From the NCBI GenBank assembly GCA_900541415.1, contig UQJP01000026.1:1-52093 (forward strand): a DNA stretch of 52,093 nt, written 5' to 3'. This document shows, piece after piece, positions 15,858 through 24,932 of the stretch (the first letter of the stretch is position 1; every line of letters begins with the position of its first letter). The notes under the pieces were generated by a model. It was not told the origin of the DNA. It was given only the letters and a program-made list of their open reading frames with translations, and searched no databases. Source of the stretch: an uncultured Odoribacter sp. (GTDB taxonomy: Bacteria; Bacteroidota; Bacteroidia; Bacteroidales; Marinifilaceae). Position numbers and translations under genes: made by a program.

Positions 15858-18710
15858 ATGAGTAGTGTCAAAATTCTGTGTATTTTATGTGCTTTGCTGG
15901 CCTGGGTATCTGTGTCGGTGGCACAAAAAAAGGTGAATTATGTAAAGTATGATCCGGGGAAACATGCGATGTATAAGAAAGGCTGGATCGATTTTAATAA
16001 GAACGGAAAGATGGATGTTTACGAAGATCCTTCCGCTCCTTTGGATGAACGTATCGAGGATTTACTATCCCAGATGAATTTGGAAGAAAAGACTTGCCAG
16101 ATGGTGACTTTGTATGGTTACGGGCGTGTGCTGAAAGACGATCTTCCCCAGGAGAATTGGAAGGATATGCTGTGGAAGGATGGCATGGGGGCGATCGACG
16201 AGCATTTGAACGGTTTCCGGCAATGGGGATTGCCGCCTTCCGATAATGAGTATGTTTGGCCGGCTTCCAAACATGCCTGGGCGTTGAATGAGGTGCAGCG
16301 CTTTTTTATAGAGGAAACCCGTTTGGGAATACCTGTCGATTTCACGAATGAAGGGATCAGGGGAGTAGAAAGTTATATTGCTACGAATTTCCCCACTCAA
16401 TTGGGTTTGGGGCATACCTGGAACCGGGAGTTGATTCATAAGGTGGGGGAAATCACCGGACGGGAAGCCCGCTTGTTGGGATATACCAATGTGTATGCGC
16501 CCATCCTTGATGTGGGAAGGGATCAGCGTTGGGGACGTTATGAGGAAGTTTATGGGGAAAGTCCCTATTTGGTGGCGGAACTGGGAACGGCTATGGTGAA
16601 AGGCGTACAGAATAAGTATCAGGTTGCGGCCACCGGAAAGCATTTTATTGCTTATAGTAATAATAAGGGAGCCAGAGAAGGGTTTTCAAGGGTTGACCCT
16701 CAGATGTCGCCCAGAGAGTTGGAGGCAGTCCACGCGATGCCCTGGAAGCGTGTGATTCGGGATGCCGGGCTGCTGGGGGTGATGAGTTCATATAACGATT
16801 ATGACGGAATACCTGTGCAGGGCAGTAAATATTGGCTTACCGACCGTTTGCGTAAGGATATGGGATTTATCGGATATGTGGTTTCGGATAGCGATGCCGT
16901 GGAGTATCTTTTTCAGAAACACGGAGTGGCGAAGGATATGAAAGAAGCTGTACGCCAAAGCGTGATGGCGGGTTTAAATGTCCGGTGCACTTTCCGTTCC
17001 CCCGATTCTTATGTATTGCCTCTGCGGGAATTGGTGGAAGAAGGTTCTATCCCTATGGAGGTTATCGATGAACGGGTGCGGGATATTTTGCGGGTTAAAT
17101 TTAAAGTAGGATTGTTTGACGCTCCTTATCAGGTAGACCTGAAAGAAGCCGACCGGGTTGTGAATTGTCCGGAAAATCAGGCCGTTTCTTTGCAGGCTTC
17201 CCGGGAATCGATTGTCTTGTTGAAAAATAAAGAGAATCTTTTGCCTTTGAATGTGCAGGAAATAAAAACAATTGCCGTTTGTGGACCGAACGCGGATGAA
17301 AAATCTTTTGCCCTCACGCATTACGGGCCTTTGGCCGTGGAAGTGACAACGGTATTGTCCGGCTTGCGCGATTATTTGAAAGGTAAAAGCGAGGTATTGT
17401 ATACGAAGGGGTGTGAACTGGTGGATGAACGTTGGCCTGAAAGCGAGATCGTGAAAACCCCTTTGACAAAAGAAGAGACGGATGAAATTGGAAAGGCCGT
17501 GGAGAATTTGAAAAAAGCCGATGTCGGAGTTGTTGTGTTGGGAGGCGGTGTCCGTACTTGCGGTGAGAACAAATCGCGTTCGGGATTGGATTTGCCCGGA
17601 CGGCAACAAGATTTGCTGGAGGCTTTGTGGGCCACCGGTAAGCCTTTGGTATTAGTGTTGATCAATGGCCGTCCCCTTACGATAAATTGGGCAGACCAGC
17701 ATATTCCTGCTATCGTGGAGGCTTGGTATCCGGGCTCACAGGGAGGTAAAGCTATAACAGAGGTGCTTTTCGGCGATTATAATCCGGGCGGAAAGCTCAC
17801 GGTGACATTCCCGAAGTCCGTCGGACAGATTCCTTTTAATTTTCCGGCTAAGCCTGCATCCCAGGTAAACGGAGGTACGAAACCCGGATTGCATGGAAAT
17901 CAGTCGAGGGTGAACGGAGCGCTTTACCCGTTTGGATATGGGTTGAGTTATACCCGTTTTAAATATGATGATTTAAAAATTTCTCCTGAAGTAGTCACCC
18001 CTTTTCAAACTGTGGATGTGAGCTTTACGGTGACGAATGCCGGGAAATATGCCGGGGATGAGATTCCGCAGCTTTATGTGAGGGATGTGGTGAGTTCGGT
18101 TATCGTGTATGAAAAATATCTTTGTGGATTTGACCGGATCCATTTGAATCCCGGAGAAAGCAAGCAAGTGAAATTCACAATCCAGCCGGAAGATATAGCT
18201 TTATTGAATGAATATCACGAATGGGTGGTGGAACCCGGAGAGTTTAGGGTTATGGTGGGAGCTTCTTCGGAAGATATTCGTTTGAAAGGGGTTTTCAATG
18301 TCGCAGCCTTGGGGGCACAGCTTACCCAAAAGGGTGCTCAGGATGCTTCCGGTTGGCTGACCGACAATAAATCGAGCGAAAGTGTTTTGAAAGTGGTGGA
18401 CAAAGACCTTAACACCAAATGGCAGGGAGTTGCGGGGGATTATATCACCTTTTCATTGCAGGAGAATGCAGAGCCGGGCAAGGTTGAAATTATCTGGGCA
18501 AATTCAGGAAACGAGCCTGTGGCGTTCGATATTCAGCTTTCCAGCGGAGGCGGACAATTCCTCACTGTTTACCAGGGAACTTATCAGGGAGCCGGGATTA
18601 AGCAGATGACTTATACATTTAATCCGAATAGTGCGAGTGATCTTCGAATTTTGATCAGGAAGGGAAAACCGGGGATTGCTGAGGTGAAAATTCCTGAGTT
18701 TAGGAAATAA
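15858..18710 (+). CDS. Secreted GH3 beta-glycosidase with C-terminal discoidin-like domain
   Basis: The 950-residue protein has a signal peptide (first about 22 residues, ending SVAQ). The GH3 TIM barrel shows TNEGIRGV, LDVGRDQRWGRYEEVYGE and ATGKHFIAYSN (about 259-269), with the nucleophile Asp344 in VVSDSDAV. The (alpha/beta) sandwich domain follows (RESIVLLKNKENLLPL; GLDLPGRQQDLLEAL; VLINGRPLTINWADQHIPAIVEAWYPG). Next come a fibronectin-like domain (YPFGYGLSYTRF ... GDEIPQLYVRD) and an extra F5/8-type C-like module (about 835-950, KWQGVAGDYITFSL) that may bind carbohydrate. It should be periplasmic and release beta-linked glucose or xylose from oligosaccharides; the substrate is not decidable. 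It has no SusC/D neighbours. Confidence 0.88.
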   Translation: MSSVKILCILCALLAWVSVSVAQKKVNYVKYDPGKHAMYKKGWIDFNKNGKMDVYEDPSAPLDERIEDLLSQMNLEEKTCQMVTLYGYGRVLKDDLPQENWKDMLWKDGMGAIDEHLNGFRQWGLPPSDNEYVWPASKHAWALNEVQRFFIEETRLGIPVDFTNEGIRGVESYIATNFPTQLGLGHTWNRELIHKVGEITGREARLLGYTNVYAPILDVGRDQRWGRYEEVYGESPYLVAELGTAMVKGVQNKYQVAATGKHFIAYSNNKGAREGFSRVDPQMSPRELEAVHAMPWKRVIRDAGLLGVMSSYNDYDGIPVQGSKYWLTDRLRKDMGFIGYVVSDSDAVEYLFQKHGVAKDMKEAVRQSVMAGLNVRCTFRSPDSYVLPLRELVEEGSIPMEVIDERVRDILRVKFKVGLFDAPYQVDLKEADRVVNCPENQAVSLQASRESIVLLKNKENLLPLNVQEIKTIAVCGPNADEKSFALTHYGPLAVEVTTVLSGLRDYLKGKSEVLYTKGCELVDERWPESEIVKTPLTKEETDEIGKAVENLKKADVGVVVLGGGVRTCGENKSRSGLDLPGRQQDLLEALWATGKPLVLVLINGRPLTINWADQHIPAIVEAWYPGSQGGKAITEVLFGDYNPGGKLTVTFPKSVGQIPFNFPAKPASQVNGGTKPGLHGNQSRVNGALYPFGYGLSYTRFKYDDLKISPEVVTPFQTVDVSFTVTNAGKYAGDEIPQLYVRDVVSSVIVYEKYLCGFDRIHLNPGESKQVKFTIQPEDIALLNEYHEWVVEPGEFRVMVGASSEDIRLKGVFNVAALGAQLTQKGAQDASGWLTDNKSSESVLKVVDKDLNTKWQGVAGDYITFSLQENAEPGKVEIIWANSGNEPVAFDIQLSSGGGQFLTVYQGTYQGAGIKQMTYTFNPNSASDLRILIRKGKPGIAEVKIPEFRK

Positions 18711-18795
18711 GCCGCTTGCCGGATTGTTTAATGATCAATAACTGTTATTGTCGATTTTAAATAGTTTTTGTCTATTGTATTGTAAATATTATCGA

Positions 18796-18827
18796 TTTGA
18801 TTTATGTTGTTTTTTGTTCTATCTTTG
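18796..18827 (+). promoter_or_regulatory. Promoter of the dps gene
   Basis: TTTG (18796-18799), 20 bases and TATCTTTG (18820-18827) give an exact Bacteroidetes housekeeping promoter, 45 bases before the start codon. Confidence 0.8.
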
Positions 18828-18872
18828 TCATACAAGAAAGAAAATAATATAAATCAAATAAAATAGACGATT

Positions 18873-19352
18873 ATGAAAACAACAAATTTGATCGGATTGG
18901 ATTCAGAGAAATCACAGAAAGTGATAGAACTTTTGAACGGATTATTGGCAAACTATCAGGTGTATTATCAGAATGTTCGCGGCTTTCATTGGAATGTGAG
19001 GGGAAATCGCTTTTTTGTTTTACACGCGAAATTTGAAGAGTTGTATAACGATGCCGTGGAGAAAGTGGATGAAATCGCAGAACGTGTGCTGACTTTAGGG
19101 GGAGTGCCTTTACATTCTTATGCTGCTTATGCGAAAGCTGCTTCATTGAAGGCTGTGGAGAATGTTACCGATGGAGATGAATGTCTGAAACATGTATTGG
19201 AAAATATTTCAGTGCTGATCAGGCAGGAGAGAGAGATTTTAGCTGTGGCAGAAAGCGCAGGTGACGACGGAACGCAGGATTTGCTTACTCCTTACATTTC
19301 ACAGCAGGAGAAGTTGGTTTGGATGCTGGGAGCTTACCTGAATGAAAGATAA
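18873..19352 (+). CDS. dps: Dps-family ferritin-like DNA protection protein
   Basis: The 159-residue product carries the Dps ferroxidase pattern: YYQNVRGFHWNVRG (His), FFVLHAKFEELYNDAVEKVDEIAERVLTLGGVP (His, Asp, Glu) and the downstream helix region. It should form a dodecamer that oxidises and stores iron using peroxide, protecting DNA in stress. There is no long basic N-terminal tail, so direct DNA binding is uncertain. It is a single-gene unit with its own consensus promoter and a strong terminator. In related species dps is induced by oxygen or peroxide through OxyR; no OxyR site was identified here. Confidence 0.93.
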   Translation: MKTTNLIGLDSEKSQKVIELLNGLLANYQVYYQNVRGFHWNVRGNRFFVLHAKFEELYNDAVEKVDEIAERVLTLGGVPLHSYAAYAKAASLKAVENVTDGDECLKHVLENISVLIRQEREILAVAESAGDDGTQDLLTPYISQQEKLVWMLGAYLNER

Positions 19353-19371
19353 TTGAATATTTAATGTATGA

Positions 19372-19397
19372 AAAGTGCCTCGGGAGAGGCACTTTTT
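19372..19397. terminator. Bidirectional intrinsic terminator between dps and the EamA gene
   Basis: AAAGTGCCTC/GAGGCACTTT arms around GGGA, with a T run on the plus side and an A run on the other. It separates the two convergent genes. Confidence 0.88.
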
Positions 19398-20324
19398 TTA
19401 TTTAGAGGTTTTCGTTTCTTTATCGAGGTCTTCCTTCGATTTACTTTGTGTTACAAGATATACCCCGGTGAATACCAGCAAAGCGGCAACGGGTTTGTCC
19501 CAGGTGAAAGTGTCCTGTCCGATTATAATGGCGATAATAGAGGCAATCATGGGCTGTATGTTGTTATACATGCTCACGGTTGTTGGACGAATCCGTTTTA
19601 GTGCCATCGGTATCAGTAAGTAAGCGATTCCTGTTGCAAAAATTATAATATAGGACAGGCGCAGCAGCACGTTGAATTCTGCGGCGGCGGTGAATGCTCT
19701 GGTGTGGAGCAGGTCGTTATACCCGAAAGGCAGTGAAAGCAAGGCCGAGAAAAGGAACATCCATTTCATCAGGGTGATAGGACTGTAACGCTGGGAGATT
19801 GGGCGGGTAATTACCAGATAAATGGCAAAACTGATTACATTGATGATGCAGAACATCACTCCGGTGAGATTGCCCGGCTGCATATTACCCCCCGTCGATT
19901 GCAGAATGATCAATAAAGCCCCGCAACATCCCGTGATTACTCCGGCTGCTTTTTTCAGGGTGATTGGCTCTTTCAGGACAAGGGCGGCCAGCAGCATGAC
20001 GACAACGGGGGTCATGGCGGCAATGATTGTGATTGTAACCGGAGAACTATAAATGAGGGCATTGGCAAATGATAACTGGGTTCCAACCAACCCGAATAGC
20101 CCGCCAAAGAATAATGTGATCAGATCTTTTGTATTTACCTGCTCTTTTTTTAAAAACAGGCTGATACCCCAGAATACGACTGTTGCGAAAGACATTCGTA
20201 ATAAAGTCAGGGCATAAGGAGTAATCCATTCGGGAACTAATGTTTTAGCAATAGGAGTGTTTAATCCGAAGATTAAATTCGTGGCGAGAATGGCGAAATG
20301 TCCGTGCCATTTGTCTTTTGTCAT
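19398..20324 (-). CDS. EamA-family (DMT superfamily) transporter
   Basis: From the Met at 20324 the protein is about 308 residues with ten predicted membrane helices in two EamA repeats (HFAILATNLIFGLNTPIAK ... PVTITIIAAMTPVVVMLLAALVLKEPITLKKAAG; then the second repeat ending ASIIAIIIGQDTFTWDKPVAALLVFTGVYLVTQ). The frame extends to 20378, but those 18 residues are polar and lie over a hairpin, so I prefer the internal Met followed by TKDKW. The family exports amino acids or other metabolites from the inner membrane; the substrate is unknown. It is separated by about 100 bases from the TlpA-like gene upstream on the same strand. Confidence 0.85.
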   Translation of the reverse strand: MTKDKWHGHFAILATNLIFGLNTPIAKTLVPEWITPYALTLLRMSFATVVFWGISLFLKKEQVNTKDLITLFFGGLFGLVGTQLSFANALIYSSPVTITIIAAMTPVVVMLLAALVLKEPITLKKAAGVITGCCGALLIILQSTGGNMQPGNLTGVMFCIINVISFAIYLVITRPISQRYSPITLMKWMFLFSALLSLPFGYNDLLHTRAFTAAAEFNVLLRLSYIIIFATGIAYLLIPMALKRIRPTTVSMYNNIQPMIASIIAIIIGQDTFTWDKPVAALLVFTGVYLVTQSKSKEDLDKETKTSK

Positions 20325-20348
20325 AGAATCACTGCTTAAAATCACTTG

Positions 20349-20385
20349 CCGGTTCCGGATGCTTCGCGAGCATTCCAAAACCGGA
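20349..20385 (-). terminator. Imperfect stem-loop upstream of the EamA gene
   Basis: CCGGTT/ACCGG outer and GGATGCT/AGCATTCC inner arms around TCGCG. It may terminate the TlpA-like message, but it lacks an adjacent T run on the minus strand. Confidence 0.35.
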
Positions 20386-20425
20386 AAGTAAAGGTATAAA
20401 AATTATATGCAGAATTCTTGTTTTT

Positions 20426-22321
20426 TTATTTTTTAGCTTCTTCCGATAATACTTTTTTCATCAGGTTCACATCCGGGAAATCTTCCCGGAGAGTGGCTTT
20501 CCCGGTTTTATCGACCACGACATAGGAAGGAATTCCTGTGATTCCGAATTTATCGCCTACTGCATCCCATTGTTTTTTAGGGAAGCGGTAGTGCTCGCCC
20601 GGTATGTCGGCTATCATTTGTAGCCAGGTGGCTTCCGGAGAACTTTCTCCGGTCAGGTATACATAGACAATATCTTGCCCCTTTAACATTTCTTTCAAGG
20701 GCGCTGTGTGTTTCAGGGCAGCCCGGCAAGGGCCGCACCAGGTGGCCCAGTAATCCACCAACACTACTTTTCCTTTATAGCGTGCCATGATGGCATCGAA
20801 CAATTTTTCATCGCTTACCTTAGGAATATCACAGATGCGGTATCCTGTTTTTTGTTTGGCAGCTTCTATTTTGGCTTTTAGTTGCTGGTCCATGTGAGTG
20901 AAGGCTTCCTTATAAAAAGGAATGCTGGTGGAGGCGAGATTGTTTTTTTGCTCATCGGTCAGAGGTTCCAGATTTTTTATTTTCTCGGAAATACCTTGTG
21001 TTTTGTACAGGTCGATTAAAACGCCTTTATCGGTTCCTAACCATTCTTTTAAAGAGTCTTCCGTTGGAAACCATTTGAAGATATTGGCCATTTCCAAAGG
21101 ATAACTGCGTGAATAAAAAATGAGAGGATTATTTAAATTAAATTCTTTCAGGAAACTTAACTGATCGAATGGCAATTCCGGAGCTTTGTAATCCAACTGC
21201 CTGACATCCCAGCTGATGTTATTGGTTTTCCGATAAACCATTTCACAATACCTTTTGTACCTGATAAGTTGGGATAAGGTCAATTCCTGATATAAATTTT
21301 TCAAGTATTCTTTTAATTCTCCGGAATAGTTTTTTTCCATATTCAGACTGTCTAAAGCCAGTGCATAGCTTTTTTTCAGCATATCAATATATTCTTCCGG
21401 TTTTATTTTCAATATAGAATCGGTTTGGCTTTCGGGGAAAACCTGATAGTAATCTTTTTGTTTTAAAATGGAGTTGTTCAGTCCGGCATATTTCCCATTT
21501 TCCACATAGAAGAAAGGAGACGTGTTATCTTGGACATACCGGGAATCAATTCTGGATATGGCGCCTAAATCCATCCAGACATCTATTTCTTCTCCCGGAG
21601 CAACGATAATTCCTTGGCCCCGGTAATTGTATACGATGCTGATAGGGGCTATCCCATATTGGTCGAATTCGAAACGATAAATCTGATTTGAGTCGGGTTC
21701 GCTTTCGTAAGAACGTTGTTCTCCGGTGATCAGCTCATTGATAAAGATCATCATTTCGCCTTGATCCATCCCTTTCCTGAAATTAAGCAAGTGTACGTTT
21801 ATTTTCGTTTTACCGATTTTCAAATCGGGTTCAGGCAGTGCTCCGGCTGTGCTGTATGGTAGATTTTTTAATCCTTCGGGCAGAGGAGGGGTTATGGGAC
21901 GGGCGTTGGGAGTTAGTTCTATATCCCAAAAATTAAAAGCTCTTTCGCCATCTGCCTCGATGTAATCTATCCGTTTGGTGGAACGGGGAATCGGAGGAAA
22001 GATCAGTTGGAACGAACTTTTGCCGGATTCCGGCATCCAGTGGTAACTACTGAGCTCGATGCCTTCTCCCCGGATGATCTTATATTGTTTACCATTTGCC
22101 TGAATATATCCGGAGGAATCGATTCGAATCCAGTATTTCGGGCGATAAAAAGCATCTATATATAGGATCGTAGCAGTATCGTTTAGGACGATTTTGTCGA
22201 TTTCTATCGTGTTGCTGTTACGTACGCCGAAAGCCGGGCGTTCTATGATTCGTTCTCCTGTCTGACAGGAACAAAAAACGAGGGTTGTCAAAAATAAACT
22301 CCAGTAGATTTTTAATTTCAT
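20426..22321 (-). CDS. Lipoprotein with C-terminal TlpA-like thioredoxin domain
   Basis: The 631-residue protein has a lipobox ending in Cys19 (LVFCSC). It has a long N-terminal region (about 20-480) rich in beta strands and then helices, not assigned to a named domain with certainty. A TlpA/AhpC-TSA-type thioredoxin domain follows, with active site WCGPC (528-532) after VVLVDYWAT and GITGIPSYVVVDKTG (the cis-Pro loop). Such Bacteroidetes proteins are anchored in the periplasm and reduce or isomerise disulfides. The substrate is unknown. It is divergent from the symporter gene starting at 22452. Confidence 0.82.
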   Translation of the reverse strand: MKLKIYWSLFLTTLVFCSCQTGERIIERPAFGVRNSNTIEIDKIVLNDTATILYIDAFYRPKYWIRIDSSGYIQANGKQYKIIRGEGIELSSYHWMPESGKSSFQLIFPPIPRSTKRIDYIEADGERAFNFWDIELTPNARPITPPLPEGLKNLPYSTAGALPEPDLKIGKTKINVHLLNFRKGMDQGEMMIFINELITGEQRSYESEPDSNQIYRFEFDQYGIAPISIVYNYRGQGIIVAPGEEIDVWMDLGAISRIDSRYVQDNTSPFFYVENGKYAGLNNSILKQKDYYQVFPESQTDSILKIKPEEYIDMLKKSYALALDSLNMEKNYSGELKEYLKNLYQELTLSQLIRYKRYCEMVYRKTNNISWDVRQLDYKAPELPFDQLSFLKEFNLNNPLIFYSRSYPLEMANIFKWFPTEDSLKEWLGTDKGVLIDLYKTQGISEKIKNLEPLTDEQKNNLASTSIPFYKEAFTHMDQQLKAKIEAAKQKTGYRICDIPKVSDEKLFDAIMARYKGKVVLVDYWATWCGPCRAALKHTAPLKEMLKGQDIVYVYLTGESSPEATWLQMIADIPGEHYRFPKKQWDAVGDKFGITGIPSYVVVDKTGKATLREDFPDVNLMKKVLSEEAKK

Positions 22322-22412
22322 AGCATATTGGATTTTGGGATTAGCATAGGACTAAGATATAAAAAATGATAATATGTTTTAATAAATACTTTATTGTTTT
22401 GTTGTAACATTG

Positions 22413-22420
22413 TATATTTG
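22413..22420 (+). promoter_or_regulatory. Promoter -7 box of the symporter gene
   Basis: TATATTTG matches TAnnTTTG and is 31 bases upstream of the start codon. A properly spaced -33 box is not evident. Confidence 0.5.
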
Positions 22421-22451
22421 GTAACGTTTATATCTCTAAAAATATAAAGTT

Positions 22452-23621
22452 ATGAAAAGGCTTAAGTTAGGATTACTCCCCAGAGTGGCTATCGCTATTG
22501 GTTTAGGTGTTGTTTGCGGTCTTTTCTTTCCGGGGTGGCTTGTACGGATTTTTATAACGATTAATTCGTTATTCGGAAATTTCCTGAATTTTATTATTCC
22601 TTTGCTGATCCTGGGATTGGTAGCTCCCGGTATTGCCGACCTGGGAAAAGGAGCAGGCCGATTGTTGCTGATTACGGCTTTGCTGGCTTATGGCTTTACT
22701 TTATTCTCGGGATTTTTCACCTATTTCACTTGCGATTTGGTGTATCCGTGGTTATTGGATTCTGCGGATGAATTGACCCCTGTTTCCGGGGAGGCCGCAG
22801 TGGCTTTAACTCCTTATTTTACGGTGGAAATGCCTCCGTTGATGGAAGTGATGACTTCTTTGATTCTGGCGTTTACGCTGGGTTTGGGCATGTCGGTGAT
22901 CGATGGCAATCGTCTGAAAGGGATGATGGAAGATTTTAAGGAGATTATCGATCTGGTGATCATGTCGGTGATTATTCCTTTATTGCCTCTTTATATTTTT
23001 GGAATTTTCCTGAATATGACAAATTCCGGTCAGGTATCCGGGGTTTTTGGGGTGTTTCTGAAAATTATCGTTGTTATTTTTGTAATGACGGTCATTTTAC
23101 TGTTTATTCAGTTTTTTATTGCCGGAACCGTAGGTAAAAAAAATCCGCTGCGTTTGTTCAGGAATATGTTGCCCGCCTATATGACGGCATTAGGCACTCA
23201 ATCGTCGGCAGCCACGATTCCGGTGACTTTGGAGCAAACGATAAAGAACGGTGTGCGTCCCGAATTGGCGGGGTTTGTCATTCCGTTATGCGCTACGATT
23301 CATTTATCCGGAAGTACGATGAAAATTGTTGCCTGCGCTATGGCGATTATGCTTATGTCCGGTTTGGACATTCATTTCGGGCAGTTTGCCGGATTTATCC
23401 TGATGCTGGGGATTGCTATGGTTGCAGCTCCCGGTGTGCCGGGTGGGGCGATTATGGCTGCACTGGGGTTGTTGCAATCCATGTTGGGATTCGATGAAAC
23501 GGCGCAAGGATTGATGATTGCCCTGTATATCGCGATGGATAGTTTCGGAACGGCAACGAATGTTACGGGAGATGGAGCTATTGCCGTGATTGTCAATAAA
23601 ATATACGGAAAGGATAAGTGA
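22452..23621 (+). CDS. Dicarboxylate/amino acid:cation symporter (SDF family)
   Basis: The 389-residue inner-membrane protein has eight predicted helices. It carries the family signatures: LGTQSSAATIPVTLEQT (re-entrant hairpin 1 serine motif), PLCATIHLSGSTMKI (helix 7 region), GVPGGAIMAALG (hairpin 2) and GTATNVTGDGAIAVIVNK (helix 8 with the ligand-binding Asn/Asp). The usual MN-x-DG of helix 7 is replaced by HLSGS, which points away from a standard glutamate carrier. It imports a small acid or amino acid with sodium or protons. The substrate (serine/threonine, dicarboxylate or other) cannot be settled. Confidence 0.87.
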   Translation: MKRLKLGLLPRVAIAIGLGVVCGLFFPGWLVRIFITINSLFGNFLNFIIPLLILGLVAPGIADLGKGAGRLLLITALLAYGFTLFSGFFTYFTCDLVYPWLLDSADELTPVSGEAAVALTPYFTVEMPPLMEVMTSLILAFTLGLGMSVIDGNRLKGMMEDFKEIIDLVIMSVIIPLLPLYIFGIFLNMTNSGQVSGVFGVFLKIIVVIFVMTVILLFIQFFIAGTVGKKNPLRLFRNMLPAYMTALGTQSSAATIPVTLEQTIKNGVRPELAGFVIPLCATIHLSGSTMKIVACAMAIMLMSGLDIHFGQFAGFILMLGIAMVAAPGVPGGAIMAALGLLQSMLGFDETAQGLMIALYIAMDSFGTATNVTGDGAIAVIVNKIYGKDK

Positions 23622-23704
23622 TTTTGCTGAAATTTCCTGTGTGTGTAGGAAATTTAAAAAAAGCAAAAAAGCAGAGGATATGGGAGGTTTAATATTATTT
23701 CATA

Positions 23705-23712
23705 TATCTTTG
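23705..23712 (+). promoter_or_regulatory. Promoter -7 box of the small lipoprotein gene
   Basis: TATCTTTG, 24 bases ahead of the start codon, matches the consensus -7 box. Confidence 0.6.
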
Positions 23713-23735
23713 TTGTGCGTAAATCCTGAAATACT

Positions 23736-24152
23736 ATGAGATTAAAAGTAATATTGATTGCATTAAGTGCAATCGTTTGGTGTGTTGGATGTAGTGAGGA
23801 TAATGTGGATACAAGTTACTCTTTGCGTGCAGACGAATTAGAAGTTACGCTTGAAAATCCGACAGCCGAAGATGAAAATGTTACTGGAAAATTTTATGAA
23901 TTTTTGGTAGAGAACGAGTATCTCGCCGATTTTCAATTTTCCGGGGAAAGCCGTAAAGAAAATAACGATAAAGCGGTTGCACGTTTTGAAGAAAAATACA
24001 AAAGTCTTCAAATGATGGATTTGGGAAAAATTTTCTCTTTAGAGAAAGGACAATCGATTAACATATCTTTTGTTTATTCCTTATTCCGGGGAGAGGAGCA
24101 GATTGGCGATTCGAAACAGGTCAGCCTGAACGATTCGGAGTCTGAATCGTAA
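23736..24152 (+). CDS. Small hypothetical lipoprotein
   Basis: The 138-residue product has a lipoprotein signal (ALSAIVWCVGC, Cys about 19) followed by an acidic, Ser/Asp-rich linker and a region of mixed strands and helices (ADFQFSGESRKENNDKAVARFEEKYKSLQMMDLGKIF). No known domain was recognised. It has its own promoter box and a strong terminator, so it is a monocistronic unit. It should sit in the periplasm or at the cell surface. I assign no function. Confidence 0.65.
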   Translation: MRLKVILIALSAIVWCVGCSEDNVDTSYSLRADELEVTLENPTAEDENVTGKFYEFLVENEYLADFQFSGESRKENNDKAVARFEEKYKSLQMMDLGKIFSLEKGQSINISFVYSLFRGEEQIGDSKQVSLNDSESES

Positions 24153-24192
24153 TTGCCGGAAAAAATTAAGAATGAATGTGCTTTTTATAGAG

Positions 24193-24223
24193 AGGCATTA
24201 CCCCAAGGTAATGCCTTTTTTTG
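24193..24223 (+). terminator. Intrinsic terminator after the lipoprotein gene
   Basis: Perfect 10-base arms AGGCATTACC (24193-24202) and GGTAATGCCT (24207-24216), loop CCAA, then a T run. Confidence 0.9.
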
Positions 24224-24311
24224 TCGGAATTTGGAAATAAGGTGTATTTTAAATTTTGAGAAAAAATAATTTTATTTTCTCTGAATTGTAAAAAATGTTT
24301 TGTTATTTTGC

Positions 24312-24325
24312 ATACCGAAAAGTAT
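24312..24325. promoter_or_regulatory. Putative TetR operator, copy 1
   Basis: The dyad ATAC-CGAAAA-GTAT lies within CATACCGAAAAGTATAAAA, seven bases before the preferred start of the first TetR gene. The same 19 bases recur at 25549-25567 upstream of the tolC gene. Two identical copies in front of a regulator pair and the export genes suggest a shared operator. Confidence 0.6.
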
Positions 24326-24332
24326 AAAAAAG

Positions 24333-24932
24333 ATGCCCGACCTGAAAGATGAAATAGTAAATAAGTCGTTCTTTCTATTCCTCAATAAAGGATATAAAGC
24401 CTGTTCGTTGAAGGATTTAGAGAGTGCTACCGGATTAACGAAGGGTGCTTTTTATTATTATTTTCGAAATAAAGAGGAGATACTAAAAGCGGGGATCGAC
24501 AAATATTTGTCGGTGATCGGCGATATTAGTGAAGCAGAATTTTTGCAGATCGGTTCTTTAAAGCAATACATCGATGTGGTGATGGAACAAAAGGAACGGA
24601 GTGTCGGGACTCTCCTGCGGATGTTCAATTTCTTTATCATCGAAGTGGCTTTTTTTCAGTTGGTGTTGGAAGTATCGTCCCTTTTCCCGGAATACAGGAA
24701 TAGAATCGACGAACTGTCCAAAGGGCGGTTATCCCGTTGGGAATATATGATTCTCAAAGCGAAACAGCAGGGGGAGATAAATGTTACCCTCGATACGTCG
24801 GTATTGGCCCGTAACCTGATGTCGGTTTCCACCAGTATGCTGAATATCGAATTGGGGACGGAGAATATGAGTTTTGTTTTTTCAGATATGCGGATGCAAT
24901 TCGAACAATATTATTTGCTGATAAAACGATGA
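24333..24932 (+). CDS. TetR/AcrR-family transcriptional regulator (first of a pair)
   Basis: From the Met at 24333 the product is 199 residues; the earlier Met at 24300 would place coding sequence across the operator dyad, so I prefer the later one. The N-terminal helix-turn-helix is clear: FLNKGYKACSLKDLESATGLTKGAFYYYFRNKEEIL (about residues 15-50). The C-terminal part is a helical ligand-binding domain rich in aromatics. It overlaps the second TetR gene by four bases (ATGA), indicating translational coupling. It is probably a repressor of its own operon and of the export genes that follow. Confidence 0.88.
   Translation: MPDLKDEIVNKSFFLFLNKGYKACSLKDLESATGLTKGAFYYYFRNKEEILKAGIDKYLSVIGDISEAEFLQIGSLKQYIDVVMEQKERSVGTLLRMFNFFIIEVAFFQLVLEVSSLFPEYRNRIDELSKGRLSRWEYMILKAKQQGEINVTLDTSVLARNLMSVSTSMLNIELGTENMSFVFSDMRMQFEQYYLLIKR

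Noticed and set aside
16974..17609. 211-residue minus-strand ORF
   Set aside because: It lies fully inside the GH3 gene and has no recognisable domain; it is a shadow frame.
20325..20378. N-terminal extension of the EamA transporter
   Set aside because: Polar residues over a strong hairpin; the Met at 20324 gives the standard start before the first helix.
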